From: Pseudomonadota bacterium
GTDB taxonomy: Bacteria; Verrucomicrobiota; Verrucomicrobiia; Chthoniobacterales; UBA6821
DNA: 12,450 nucleotides
Direction: 5' to 3'
Assembly (NCBI GenBank): GCA_009928265.1
Contig: RFPR01000056.1
Span: forward strand, 1-12,450
Part shown: piece by piece, positions 6,059 to 12,450 of the stretch
How the letters are laid out: each line of letters opens with the position of its first letter
Position numbering within the stretch: the first letter of the stretch is position 1
Notes under the pieces: generated by a model
Database searches by the model: none
Told to the model about the DNA's origin: nothing
The model's input: only the letters and a program-made list of their open reading frames with translations
Program-made: the position numbers and the translations under genes

Positions 6059-6343
6059 TTACGCGATGTCGATCTTCTCGCCTGCGGCGAGGGTCACGAT
6101 GGCCTTTTTCCAGTGGGCGCGACGGCCGAAGTCGGCGCGACGCTCGCGCTTCTTCTTTCCTTCGACCTGAGCAGTGTTGACCGATGCGACCTTCTTCTTA
6201 AAGAGGGTCTCGATGGCCTTCTTGATCTCGATCTTGTTGGCCGCCGGAGCGACGCGGAAGACGTACTTATTGAGCTTCTCGGAGAGAAGGCTCGCCTTCT
6301 CCGTCACGAGGACGCTCTTGATGATGTCGTGGGCTTCTTTCAT
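6059..6343 (-). CDS. rplW: 50S ribosomal protein L23
   Basis: L23 borders the tunnel exit and is the docking site of trigger factor and SRP. The 94-residue product has the family pattern: DIIKSVLVTEKASLLSEKLNKYVFRVA, then KIEIKKAIETLFKKKVASVNT, the basic loop EGKKKRERRADFGRRAHWKKAIVTL, and the end GEKIDIA. Usual length is 93 to 100. It lies 8 bases after rplD, so translation is probably coupled. Confidence 0.97.
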   Translation of the reverse strand: MKEAHDIIKSVLVTEKASLLSEKLNKYVFRVAPAANKIEIKKAIETLFKKKVASVNTAQVEGKKKRERRADFGRRAHWKKAIVTLAAGEKIDIA

Positions 6344-6351
6344 GGCCGAAA

Positions 6352-6966
6352 TTATCCGTTGAGTCTGTTTCCAAGGGCCTCGAGGGCGTCCTTGGTGATG
6401 ATGATCTTGTCGAAGGCGAGGAGGTTCTCGGTGTTTACCTCGGCGGCCGTCATGAGGAGGTCACCGGCCACGTTGCGGGCAGCAAGGAAGGTGCTGTCGC
6501 TGAACGAGACGGATACCACGAGGGTGCGGCGGACATCGCCGGCGAGGCCCTTGATTAGATTCACGAAGGCCTTGGTCTTGCCCTCCTTGATCTCGAAGGA
6601 ATCAACGATCAGTACATCGCCGGAAAGAATGCGGGCGCTAAGGGCCTTGCGGAAAGCGAGCTTCTTGACGGCCTTGGGGGTCTTCTTGGCGTAGCTGCGG
6701 GGATGCGGTCCGTGGACAACGCCGCCGCCCGACCAAACGGGGGAGCTGGCGTAGCCGGCGCGGGCGCGACCGGTACCCTTCTGCTTCCAGGGCTTCTTTC
6801 CGGAGAGATTGACGGTGGCCTTGGTCTTGACGGATGCGGTGCCGCTGCGGCGGTTGGCGCGCATGGCGACGACCACGTCATGGACGGCCTGCGTCCCCTT
6901 TCCGTCGGTGATGAGCTCGATCTTGGCCTTCTTGGCCACGTCGGCGGTGAGAATGGTGGCGCTCAT
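6352..6966 (-). CDS. rplD: 50S ribosomal protein L4
   Basis: L4 binds 23S rRNA domain I, and its loop lines the exit tunnel opposite L22. The 204-residue product shows the tunnel loop with GKKPWKQKGTGRARAG at 56-71 and GGGVVHGPHPRSYAKK at 80-95, then KLAFRKALSARI and DVLIVDSFEI. In E. coli L4 also represses its own operon through a leader before rpsJ; here rpsJ is 12 bases after fusA, so no such leader fits at that place. The start lies 3 bases after the rplC stop (TAA ACC ATG), the tightest spacing in the cluster. Usual length is about 200. Confidence 0.98.
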   Translation of the reverse strand: MSATILTADVAKKAKIELITDGKGTQAVHDVVVAMRANRRSGTASVKTKATVNLSGKKPWKQKGTGRARAGYASSPVWSGGGVVHGPHPRSYAKKTPKAVKKLAFRKALSARILSGDVLIVDSFEIKEGKTKAFVNLIKGLAGDVRRTLVVSVSFSDSTFLAARNVAGDLLMTAAEVNTENLLAFDKIIITKDALEALGNRLNG

Positions 6967-6969
6967 GGT

Positions 6970-7611
6970 TTACTTCTTGGAGGTCTTCTTTTTGGAGGGA
7001 CGGACGACCACAAAGGCACCCTTGGCGCCGGGGATCGCTCCGCTGACGAGAATCACGCCGTCGGCCTCGCGGACCTGGACGATCTCGAGATTCTGGAGAG
7101 TGATGCGCTCGTCGCCCATGTGACCGGGCATGCCCATGTTTTTCCATACGCGGCCTGGGGTAAGGCGGTTACCGATAGCTCCGTTTCGGCGGTGCATCAT
7201 GGAACCGTGGGTCTCGGGCTGTCCGGCGAACTTGAAGCGCTTGACGACACCCTGGAAACCTTTGCCCTTGGATGTGGCAATGACGTCCACATACTGGCCG
7301 TCCTGGAAGGTCGTGACAGGGAGGTCAACGGACTCAGGGGCGGACTCGCTGTCCGTGAGGCGGAACTCGCGGATGAAGCGCTTGGGGGTCGAGGAAGTCT
7401 TGCCGAAGTGTCCCTTCTGGGACTTGGAGACGCGCTGCTCCTTCTGGTCGCCATAGCCGACCTGGATGGCGGAGTAACCGTCCTTTTCCTTGGTCTTGAC
7501 CTGTAGGACGCGGTTGCCTCCGGCCTCGATGACCGTGACGGGGCGGATGCGTCCCTTTGCGTCGTAGACCCGGGTCATGCCGAGTTTCTTGCCGAGGATT
7601 CCGATGCTCAT
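6970..7611 (-). CDS. rplC: 50S ribosomal protein L3
   Basis: L3 is an early assembly protein whose extension reaches the peptidyl transferase centre. The 213-residue product shows MSIGILGKKLGMTRVYD at the start, PVTVIEAGGNRVLQVK, the conserved TSKGKGFQGVVKRFKFAG, the inner loop with HGSMMHRRNGAIGNRLTPGRVWKNMGMPGHMG (about 136-167), and a Lys-rich end. Usual length is about 205 to 215. It lies 35 bases after rpsJ. No Shine-Dalgarno is visible before the ATG; an alternative start is not suggested by homology. Confidence 0.98.
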   Translation of the reverse strand: MSIGILGKKLGMTRVYDAKGRIRPVTVIEAGGNRVLQVKTKEKDGYSAIQVGYGDQKEQRVSKSQKGHFGKTSSTPKRFIREFRLTDSESAPESVDLPVTTFQDGQYVDVIATSKGKGFQGVVKRFKFAGQPETHGSMMHRRNGAIGNRLTPGRVWKNMGMPGHMGDERITLQNLEIVQVREADGVILVSGAIPGAKGAFVVVRPSKKKTSKK

Positions 7612-7646
7612 GATCGTGCGTGGTTAGAGTGGTTCGGACCGGAAGG

Positions 7647-7958
7647 TCAGATCTTGATGGTGATGTCGACGCCGGCCGGGAGATTGAGCTTGCGAAGCTC
7701 GTCTACGGTCTTGGCGGTAGGCTCGAGGATGTCGAGGAGGCGCTTGTGGGTGCGGATCTCGAACTGGTCCATCGACTTCTTGTCGACGTGGGGCGAGCGG
7801 TTGACGGTGAATTTCTCGATACGGGTCGGGAGCGGGATTGGACCCGTCACCTTGGAACCGGTGCGCTTGGCTGTCTCGACGATCTCGAGAGCCGAGGTGT
7901 CGACGAGGCGGAAATCAAAGCCTTTGAGGCGGATACGGATGCGTTGTCCTGCGGCCAT
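7647..7958 (-). CDS. rpsJ: 30S ribosomal protein S10
   Basis: S10 is part of the small-subunit head and, as NusE, takes part in transcription antitermination. The 103-residue product (E. coli has 103) shows RIRIRLKGFDFRLVDTSALEIVETAKRTG, then GPIPLPTRIEKFTVNRSPHVDKKSMDQFEIRTHKRL, and the end LPAGVDITIKI. The gene is normally preceded by tuf or by a long leader; here it starts 12 bases after fusA. No Shine-Dalgarno is seen, the upstream sequence being rich in A and C. Confidence 0.98.
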   Translation of the reverse strand: MAAGQRIRIRLKGFDFRLVDTSALEIVETAKRTGSKVTGPIPLPTRIEKFTVNRSPHVDKKSMDQFEIRTHKRLLDILEPTAKTVDELRKLNLPAGVDITIKI

Positions 7959-7970
7959 AGTCTTGGTTGG

Positions 7971-10112
7971 TTAGTTTTTCTGATCGAGGACCGCGGCCAG
8001 AACCTGGGCCGGGACCTGTTCGAAGTGGGATGGTTCCATCGAGTAGGAGGCGCGTCCCTTGGAAAGGGAGCGGATGGAAGTGGCGTAACCGAACATTTCC
8101 GAGAGGGGAACCTCCGCGTTGACGCTGGTAACGATCGCCTTGGTCTCGATGGACATGATCTTTCCGCGGCGGCGGTTCAGATCGCCCATGATGTCACCCT
8201 GATACTCCTCCGGGGTCACTGCCTCGACCTTCATGATCGGCTCGAGAAGGATCGGTTTGGCGTTCTTGAGACCGTCCTTAAGCGCAAAAATGGCAGCCAT
8301 CTTGAACGCCATTTCGTTGGAGTCGACGTCGTGGTAGGAACCGTCGACGATTTCGATATGGACGTCGATGACGGGGTAACCTCCGACGACACCATTGAGA
8401 GAAGCCTCATTGAGGCCCTTGATGACTGCGGGGATGAAATCCTTTGGAATGGAACCACCGACCGTTTTGTTTTCAATGGTGACGCCCTTGCCCTTTTCGT
8501 TGGGGGCAATCTTGATAACGACGTGGCCGTACTGACCTCGTCCACCCGACTGCTTGACGAGTTTACCCTCGCCATCTGCCGCCGTGAGAATGGTCTCTTT
8601 GTAGGCGATCTGGGGCTTGCCGGAGTTCGCCTCGACCTTGAACTCGCGCATCATGCGATCACGGATGATTTCGAGGTGAAGCTCGCCCATGCCGGCGATG
8701 ATGGTCTGGCCTGTCTCCTCGTTGGTGAAGACGCGGAAGGTGGGATCCTCTTCGGAAAGGCGCTGGAGAGCATTACCCATCTTCTCCTGGTCGGCCTTGG
8801 TCTTGGGCTCGATCGCCATGGAGATAACCGGATCAGGGAAGGAAGGAGGCTCGAGGGCGATCGGGTCATCCTCGGTGCAAAGGGTGTCGCCGGTGGTGAT
8901 GTTCTTGATGCCGACGATAGCGGCGATGTCACCGGAGTAGCAGGTGTCGATGTCCTCGCGCTTGTCGGCCTGAATCTGGATGAGACGGCTGATACGCTCG
9001 CGCTTGCCGGTGCGGGGATTGAGGACGGTGTCGCCCTTGCTCAGCTTGCCGGAATAGACACGGAAGAAGACGAGCTTTCCGACGAATGGATCGCTCCAGA
9101 GCTTGAAGGCAAGGGAGCAGAAGGGGGCGTTGTCGTCGGTGACGGCAAACTTGTCCTCGCCGTTATCAGGGTTCTGTCCTTTGGCGGGAGGAATGTCAAT
9201 CGGGCTCGGGAGATAGTCGACAACCGCATCGAGGAGGTACTGGACACCCTTGTTCTTGAAGGCGGATCCGCCGGCGACGGGAACGAACTTGTTGGAGATC
9301 GTCTGTCGACGGATGGCCTGCTTGAGGATCTCGCGAGTGACGGGCTTCTCCTCAAGGAAGAGCATTCCTACTTCCTCGTCGAGGTCGGTCATCTGGCTGA
9401 CGAGATCGTCGTAAGCGGCGACAGCCTTGTCCTTCAACTCCGCAGGAATCTCGGCGATGGTGTAATTGGAGCCCATGCTAGCGTCATCGGCATAGATGAC
9501 GGCCTTCTGGTTCACGACGTCGATCTGGCCCTGGAGGTTATCCTCGGCACCGATCGGGATGAGGATCGGCCAGGCATTCGCACCGAGCTTGGTACGCATG
9601 TCGTTAACGGCATTCTCGAAGTTGGCGCCGGTGCGGTCCATCTTGTTGACGAACGCGATACGGGGGACATTGTACTTGTTGGCCTGGCGCCAGACAGTCT
9701 CGGACTGGGGCTGCACGCCGGCAACGCCGCAGAACACGGCGATAGCACCGTCAAGCACACGGAGCGAGCGCTCCACCTCGGCCGTGAAATCCACGTGACC
9801 CGGGGTGTCGATGATGTTGACACGCATCTTGATGTTGTCGAACAGCTTGACGACATCATCCTGCTTGATCTGGTTCCAGCTGCAGGTGGTGGCGGCGGAA
9901 GTGATGGTGATGCCGCGCTCGCGCTCCTGCTCCATCCAGTCGGTTGCAGTGGTGCCCTCGTGCACCTCGCCGATCTTGTGGATCATGCCGGTGTAAAAGA
10001 GGACGCGCTCGGTGAGCGTGGTCTTGCCCGCATCGATGTGCGCGCAGATCCCGATATTGCGGGTGCGCTCCAGCGGGAAGGCGCGATCCGGGGAGTTGGG
10101 ATTGGAACTCAT
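7971..10112 (-). CDS. fusA: Elongation factor G
   Basis: EF-G is the cytoplasmic GTPase that moves tRNAs and mRNA through the ribosome and, with RRF, recycles ribosomes. The 713-residue product (usual 690 to 710) shows the P-loop AHIDAGKTT at 24-32, RGITI of switch I at 66-70, DTPGHVDF at 102-109 and NKMD at 156-159. Domain II follows with AFKLWSDPFVGKLVFFRVYSG; domain IV shows GGRGQYGHVVIK and the tip loop SYHDVDSNEMAFK; domain V shows LLEPIMKVEAVTPEEYQGD and the RRRGKI segment. All GTPase motifs are intact. It starts 48 bases after rpsG behind a spacer with an A8 run flanked by two copies of CGTTCTT, and is followed by rpsJ instead of tuf. The large plus-strand frame opposite it is a shadow. 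Confidence 0.99.
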   Translation of the reverse strand: MSSNPNSPDRAFPLERTRNIGICAHIDAGKTTLTERVLFYTGMIHKIGEVHEGTTATDWMEQERERGITITSAATTCSWNQIKQDDVVKLFDNIKMRVNIIDTPGHVDFTAEVERSLRVLDGAIAVFCGVAGVQPQSETVWRQANKYNVPRIAFVNKMDRTGANFENAVNDMRTKLGANAWPILIPIGAEDNLQGQIDVVNQKAVIYADDASMGSNYTIAEIPAELKDKAVAAYDDLVSQMTDLDEEVGMLFLEEKPVTREILKQAIRRQTISNKFVPVAGGSAFKNKGVQYLLDAVVDYLPSPIDIPPAKGQNPDNGEDKFAVTDDNAPFCSLAFKLWSDPFVGKLVFFRVYSGKLSKGDTVLNPRTGKRERISRLIQIQADKREDIDTCYSGDIAAIVGIKNITTGDTLCTEDDPIALEPPSFPDPVISMAIEPKTKADQEKMGNALQRLSEEDPTFRVFTNEETGQTIIAGMGELHLEIIRDRMMREFKVEANSGKPQIAYKETILTAADGEGKLVKQSGGRGQYGHVVIKIAPNEKGKGVTIENKTVGGSIPKDFIPAVIKGLNEASLNGVVGGYPVIDVHIEIVDGSYHDVDSNEMAFKMAAIFALKDGLKNAKPILLEPIMKVEAVTPEEYQGDIMGDLNRRRGKIMSIETKAIVTSVNAEVPLSEMFGYATSIRSLSKGRASYSMEPSHFEQVPAQVLAAVLDQKN

Positions 10113-10160
10113 GGTAAAGAACGAGGTTTTTTTTAAGAACGGGTTTTCGGTGGAAGGGGA

Positions 10161-10634
10161 CTACCAGCGGAAGTGGGCGAAGGCGCGGTTGGCCTGGGCC
10201 ATCTTGTGGAGGTCGTCGCGCTTCTTGATGGCGTTGCCCTGGTTGGAGGCGGCTTCCTTAAGCTCCGAAGCGAGGGCCTTGGACATCGGGACACTCTTGC
10301 GCTTGCTGGCGAAACCGACGATCCAACGCATGGCGAGGGCCAACTGGCGCTCGGCGGGAACTTCCATCGGGACCTGATAGGTCGCACCGCCGACGCGGCG
10401 GCTCTTCACCTCAAGGCGGGGACGGGCATTGTCCATGGCCTTCTGAAGGACATCAAGGGGATCGACCGCCTCAGCGCCGTCACGGGTGCTCTCGATGGCG
10501 GAGTAGACGATGCGCTCGGCGACCGAACGCTTGCCACCGCGCATGACGGTGGTGATGAGACGGGCAACCAGGGGGCTGCCGTAGCGGAGGTCGCGCTTGA
10601 CTTCCTTGGTGATGACGCGTTTGCGGCGGGACAT
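10161..10634 (-). CDS. rpsG: 30S ribosomal protein S7
   Basis: S7 starts assembly of the small-subunit head and contacts the E-site tRNA. The 157-residue product (usual about 156) shows MSRRKRVITKEVKRD, then YGSPLVARLITTVMRGGKRSVAERIVYSA, the NARPRLEVKSRRVGGATYQVPMEV segment with the beta-ribbon, and the end KMAQANRAFAHFRW. In E. coli S7 represses the str operon through the rpsL-rpsG spacer, which is about 100 bases there; here that spacer is 29 bases, so an equivalent site is unlikely. No Shine-Dalgarno is seen. Confidence 0.98.
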   Translation of the reverse strand: MSRRKRVITKEVKRDLRYGSPLVARLITTVMRGGKRSVAERIVYSAIESTRDGAEAVDPLDVLQKAMDNARPRLEVKSRRVGGATYQVPMEVPAERQLALAMRWIVGFASKRKSVPMSKALASELKEAASNQGNAIKKRDDLHKMAQANRAFAHFRW

Positions 10635-10663
10635 GGAAAGAAACGGTTAAGGGTTGCTTCTCG

Positions 10664-11065
10664 TTATTTCTTCTTGCCCTTGGCCTCTTCACCGGGCTTG
10701 GGGCGCTTGGCTCCGTACTTGGAACGGCCACGACGGCGACCATCCACCCCGAGGGTGTCGAGGGTTCCGCGGACAATGTGGTAACGGACACCGGGGAGAT
10801 CCTTCACGCGGCCTCCGCGCACTAGGACGATCGAGTGCTCCTGGAGGTTGTGTCCCTCACCGCCGATGTAGGCGATGACTTCCTGGCCGTTGGTCAGACG
10901 AACCTTGGCGACCTTGCGGAGCGCGGAATTGGGCTTCTTGGGGGTGCGGGTCATCACCTGCACGCAGACTCCGCGGCGCTGGGGGCAATTCACGAGCGCG
11001 GGCGACTTGGACTTCACCTTGACCTTGGCGCGGCCCTTGCGGACGAGTTGGTTGATGGTTGGCAT
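10664..11065 (-). CDS. rpsL: 30S ribosomal protein S12
   Basis: S12 lies at the decoding centre and controls accuracy. The 133-residue product shows MPTINQLVRKGR, CPQRRGVCVQVMTRTPKKPNSALRK, YIGGEGHNLQEHSIVLVRGGRVKDLPGVRYH and GRSKYGAKRPK. Lys43 and Lys88, where streptomycin-resistance changes arise in other bacteria, are the wild-type residues, as is Asp89, the site of methylthiolation in many bacteria. The tail is extended with Lys and Glu (E. coli has 124 residues). This is the first gene of the translation cluster, behind a 227-base spacer. Its ATG is preceded by one copy of the twin leader element and has no clear Shine-Dalgarno. Confidence 0.98.
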   Translation of the reverse strand: MPTINQLVRKGRAKVKVKSKSPALVNCPQRRGVCVQVMTRTPKKPNSALRKVAKVRLTNGQEVIAYIGGEGHNLQEHSIVLVRGGRVKDLPGVRYHIVRGTLDTLGVDGRRRGRSKYGAKRPKPGEEAKGKKK

Positions 11066-11067
11066 TT

Positions 11068-11085
11068 GGAAAGGTTGGTTTTTCC
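11068..11085. repeat. Leader repeat, rpsL-proximal copy
   Basis: On the minus strand it reads GGAAAAACCAACCTTTCC, just 2 bases before the rpsL ATG. It matches the copy at 11194-11210 except for one extra base and one or two changes in the loop. GGAAA and TTTCC at its ends can pair as a short stem, which would place the start codon next to a hairpin. Confidence 0.55.
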
Positions 11086-11163
11086 CATGCTTCTTCGTCG
11101 TCCTTGTAGAAGGCCGTGCTCTGCCCCGCGTTTGTGAAGGAACAGATCCGCATGTGACTGCGG

Positions 11164-11180
11164 TCCCGAAGAAGTCGGGA
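11164..11180. other. Short hairpin in the rpsL leader
   Basis: TCCCGA (11164-11169) and TCGGGA (11175-11180) form a perfect 6-bp stem with a 5-base loop. No U run follows on either strand, so it is not an intrinsic terminator. It may be a leader structure or chance. Confidence 0.4.
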
Positions 11181-11193
11181 GGTGGGAAGGTAG

Positions 11194-11210
11194 GGAAACG
11201 TGGTTTTTCC
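11194..11210. repeat. Leader repeat, promoter-proximal copy
   Basis: On the minus strand it reads GGAAAAACCACGTTTCC, the partner of the copy at 11068-11085, 126 bases away. It has the same GGAAA and TTTCC ends. Confidence 0.55.
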
Positions 11211-11245
11211 GCAAGAACAATTTGCGAAATTTTCAGATTTTTTTC

Positions 11246-11270
11246 AGAGAAGGCCCCCTTTGCCTCCTCT
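11246..11270 (-). terminator. Hairpin after argD, possible factor-dependent end
   Basis: A 9-bp stem with one G-U pair (minus strand AGAGGAGGC and GCCTTCTCT) encloses a 7-base loop and begins 22 bases after the argD stop. In the minus direction it is followed by GAAAAAAATCTG and not by a U run, so it is not a standard intrinsic terminator. It could protect the argD mRNA end or act with a termination factor. Confidence 0.35.
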
Positions 11271-11292
11271 TGAAGCCACTGCAGGCGGCATC

Positions 11293-12450
11293 TCAGAGGG
11301 CAGAACCAAGGACCCGGCGCAGGATCACAAGGGCCTCGTCGGCCTCCTCACCGCTGATCGAAAGTGGAGGCAGAAGCCGGATCGTCCGCTCTCCAGAAGG
11401 AATCACAAGGAGTCCCTCAGCCATGAGTTCCTTGGTCATCCGGATCGAAGGAACGCCCTCTCCTGGCAGATCATTCAGCTCGATCCCGATCATGAGGCCC
11501 ACACCCCGGACAAGCCGGATCGCAGGGAGACCCATGGCCTCCAACTCCCTGATGAGATGGGCTCCGAGTTCCCGGGCATTGACAAGGAGATCTGCCCGAC
11601 CAATCTCGGTTAGCACAGCGAGTCCAGCGGCTGCGGCGAGGGGATTCCCGCCGTAGGTCGTCCCATGCGTGCCGGGTCCTAGTAGGTCACACAGAGCCAC
11701 CGATCCGGCCTGTCGGGTTCCAGCCCAGAAGGCTCCGAGTGGCACGCCGCCCGCGATCCCCTTGGCCCAGCTCACAGCATCGGGGTCTGCACCAGAGGAA
11801 ACGATCGTCCGCCAGGCGCACCAGTCGCCCGTCCGGCCAAAGCCGCACTGGACCTCGTCGAACATCAGGAGCAGATCATGCCGATCGCAGAGAATCCGAA
11901 GACCTTTCAAGAACTCAGGCGTGGCAGGATTGATCCCCCCCTCCCCCTGGACCGGTTCCACGAGGATCGCGACGGTCTTGGGGGTGATCGCCGCCTCGAC
12001 GGCTGCCAGATCATTGAACGGGACATGAGTAAATCCCTCGACCAGCGGCGCAAAGCCGGTCTTCACCTTCTCCTGCCCCGTGGCGCTGATGCCGCCAAGC
12101 GTCCTGCCATGAAAGGAATTGCCGAAGGTGATGATCTCATGCCGCCCCGTGGGAGCACCAAACTTCCGGGCCAACTTATAGAGCCCCTCGTTCGCCTCGG
12201 CACCGCTATTGCAGAAGAAGACCTTCCCGCCGAGACCGACCAGATCGACGATCAGCTTGGCGAGCTCTCCCTGAGGCCGCGTAAGGTAAAGATTGGAGGT
12301 GTGGATCAGCTGTGTGGCCTGTTCGGCAACGGCTTTGACCAAGCCGGGATGGGCATGACCGAGGGAAGAGACGGCGATCCCGGCACCGAAATCGAGATAC
12401 GATTTCCCGGCCTCGTCCCAAACCCGGCTCCCCTCTCCCCGCGTTAGAGC
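11293..12450 (-). CDS. argD: Acetylornithine aminotransferase, 5' end cut by the window
   Basis: This PLP enzyme makes N-acetylornithine from N-acetylglutamate semialdehyde in arginine synthesis, and often also acts in lysine synthesis. The frame is open to base 12450, giving 385 visible residues against about 390 to 400 usual, so only some 10 to 20 are missing. The first visible residues, GEGSRVWDEAGKSYLDF then GIAVSSLGHAHPG, are typical ArgD. Also seen are GAEANE (83-88, PLP phosphate binding), the FDEVQCGFGRTG segment with PLP-pyridine Asp198, the Schiff-base Lys230 in SWAKGIAGG, and GTHGTTYGGNPLA. The TTG at 12342 is an internal codon. Acetylornithine is the likeliest substrate by motif and length; ornithine or succinylornithine aminotransferase cannot be excluded. 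It ends 227 bases before rpsL and is probably a separate unit. argF, a common neighbour downstream, is absent. Confidence 0.9.
   Translation of the reverse strand, partial: ALTRGEGSRVWDEAGKSYLDFGAGIAVSSLGHAHPGLVKAVAEQATQLIHTSNLYLTRPQGELAKLIVDLVGLGGKVFFCNSGAEANEGLYKLARKFGAPTGRHEIITFGNSFHGRTLGGISATGQEKVKTGFAPLVEGFTHVPFNDLAAVEAAITPKTVAILVEPVQGEGGINPATPEFLKGLRILCDRHDLLLMFDEVQCGFGRTGDWCAWRTIVSSGADPDAVSWAKGIAGGVPLGAFWAGTRQAGSVALCDLLGPGTHGTTYGGNPLAAAAGLAVLTEIGRADLLVNARELGAHLIRELEAMGLPAIRLVRGVGLMIGIELNDLPGEGVPSIRMTKELMAEGLLVIPSGERTIRLLPPLSISGEEADEALVILRRVLGSAL

Larger units (their letters stand above)
11066..11292 (-). promoter_or_regulatory. Leader and presumed promoter region of the rpsL-to-rpsH cluster
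   Basis: This is the largest spacer of the cluster. It begins with a hairpin just after argD, followed by an AT-rich stretch (about 11209-11245 on the plus strand) that would suit a promoter with an upstream element. I see no good -35/-10 pair; the best is TTGCGG, 16 bases, TACCTT on the minus strand (about 11184-11211), which is weak. A 6-bp hairpin (TCCCGA/TCGGGA, 11164-11180) lies in the presumed leader without a following U run. That it contains the main promoter is inferred from position. No small gene is evident. Confidence 0.5.

Noticed and set aside
7620..10136. Plus-strand open frame of 838 codons opposite fusA and rpsJ
   Set aside because: It is the antisense of highly conserved EF-G. 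Its residues only mirror the codon bias of that gene (many Asp, Leu, Gly, Val), with no family motif. GC-rich codon use that avoids TTA, CTA and TCA leaves such frames open.
10113..10160. A8 run and CGTTCTT pair between rpsG and fusA as a promoter or terminator
   Set aside because: There is no stem before the run and no -35/-10 pair. It remains an AT-rich spacer in a continuous operon.
12340..12342. TTG as the start of argD
   Set aside because: The frame continues upstream with clear ArgD sequence to the window edge, so this is an internal leucine codon.
1..12450. CRISPR arrays, tRNA or rRNA genes, insertion sequences
   Set aside because: No regular repeat-spacer pattern, no cloverleaf or rRNA-like stretch and no transposase or terminal inverted repeats were seen; coding sequence fills nearly all of the window.

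Overview
The window is almost entirely one long minus-strand ribosomal protein and translation-factor cluster. Read in the direction of transcription (right to left) the order is argD (5' end cut by the window), rpsL, rpsG, fusA, rpsJ, rplC, rplD, rplW, rplB, rpsS, a non-ribosomal gene, rplV, rpsC, rplP, rpmC, rpsQ, rplN, rplX, rplE and a truncated rpsH. It is the str, S10 and spc operons fused head to tail. Gaps between genes are 3 to 48 bases, so rpsL to rpsH looks like one transcription unit, started from the 227-base spacer between argD and rpsL.

Organism: a GC-rich bacterium, most likely of the PVC superphylum and probably Verrucomicrobiota. This is an inference. It rests on rpsH directly following rplE with no rpsN (an arrangement I recall from chlamydiae), on tuf missing between fusA and rpsJ, and on an extra secreted protein of a type I associate with this group. 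No marker here proves it.

Region by region: 1-298 is a plus-strand piece of a large NAD-specific glutamate dehydrogenase that collides with the reverse-oriented, broken rpsH near base 296. A chimeric contig is the simplest explanation, though a real rearrangement is not excluded. Bases 296-4152 hold the spc part and the end of the S10 part (S8, L5, L24, L14, S17, L29, L16, S3, L22). Bases 4164-4892 hold the main oddity: a gene for a secreted coiled-coil protein with a C-terminal FlgT_C-like domain, placed between S19 and L22, one of the most conserved gene junctions in bacteria. Bases 4915-7958 are S19, L2, L23, L4, L3 and S10; 7971-11065 are EF-G, S7 and S12. Bases 11066-11292 are the leader and spacer with a twin hairpin-like repeat. 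Bases 11293-12450 are argD, for acetylornithine aminotransferase.

The genes supply both ribosomal subunits and the translocase EF-G. The classical regulatory places are compressed: fusA and rpsJ are 12 bases apart, leaving no room for an S10-type leader, and rpsL and rpsG are 29 bases apart, leaving little room for an E. coli-type S7 site. Most starts lack a Shine-Dalgarno sequence and many share a CC-ATG context. Several proteins (L5, L24, L22, S3, S12) carry low-complexity C-terminal tails.
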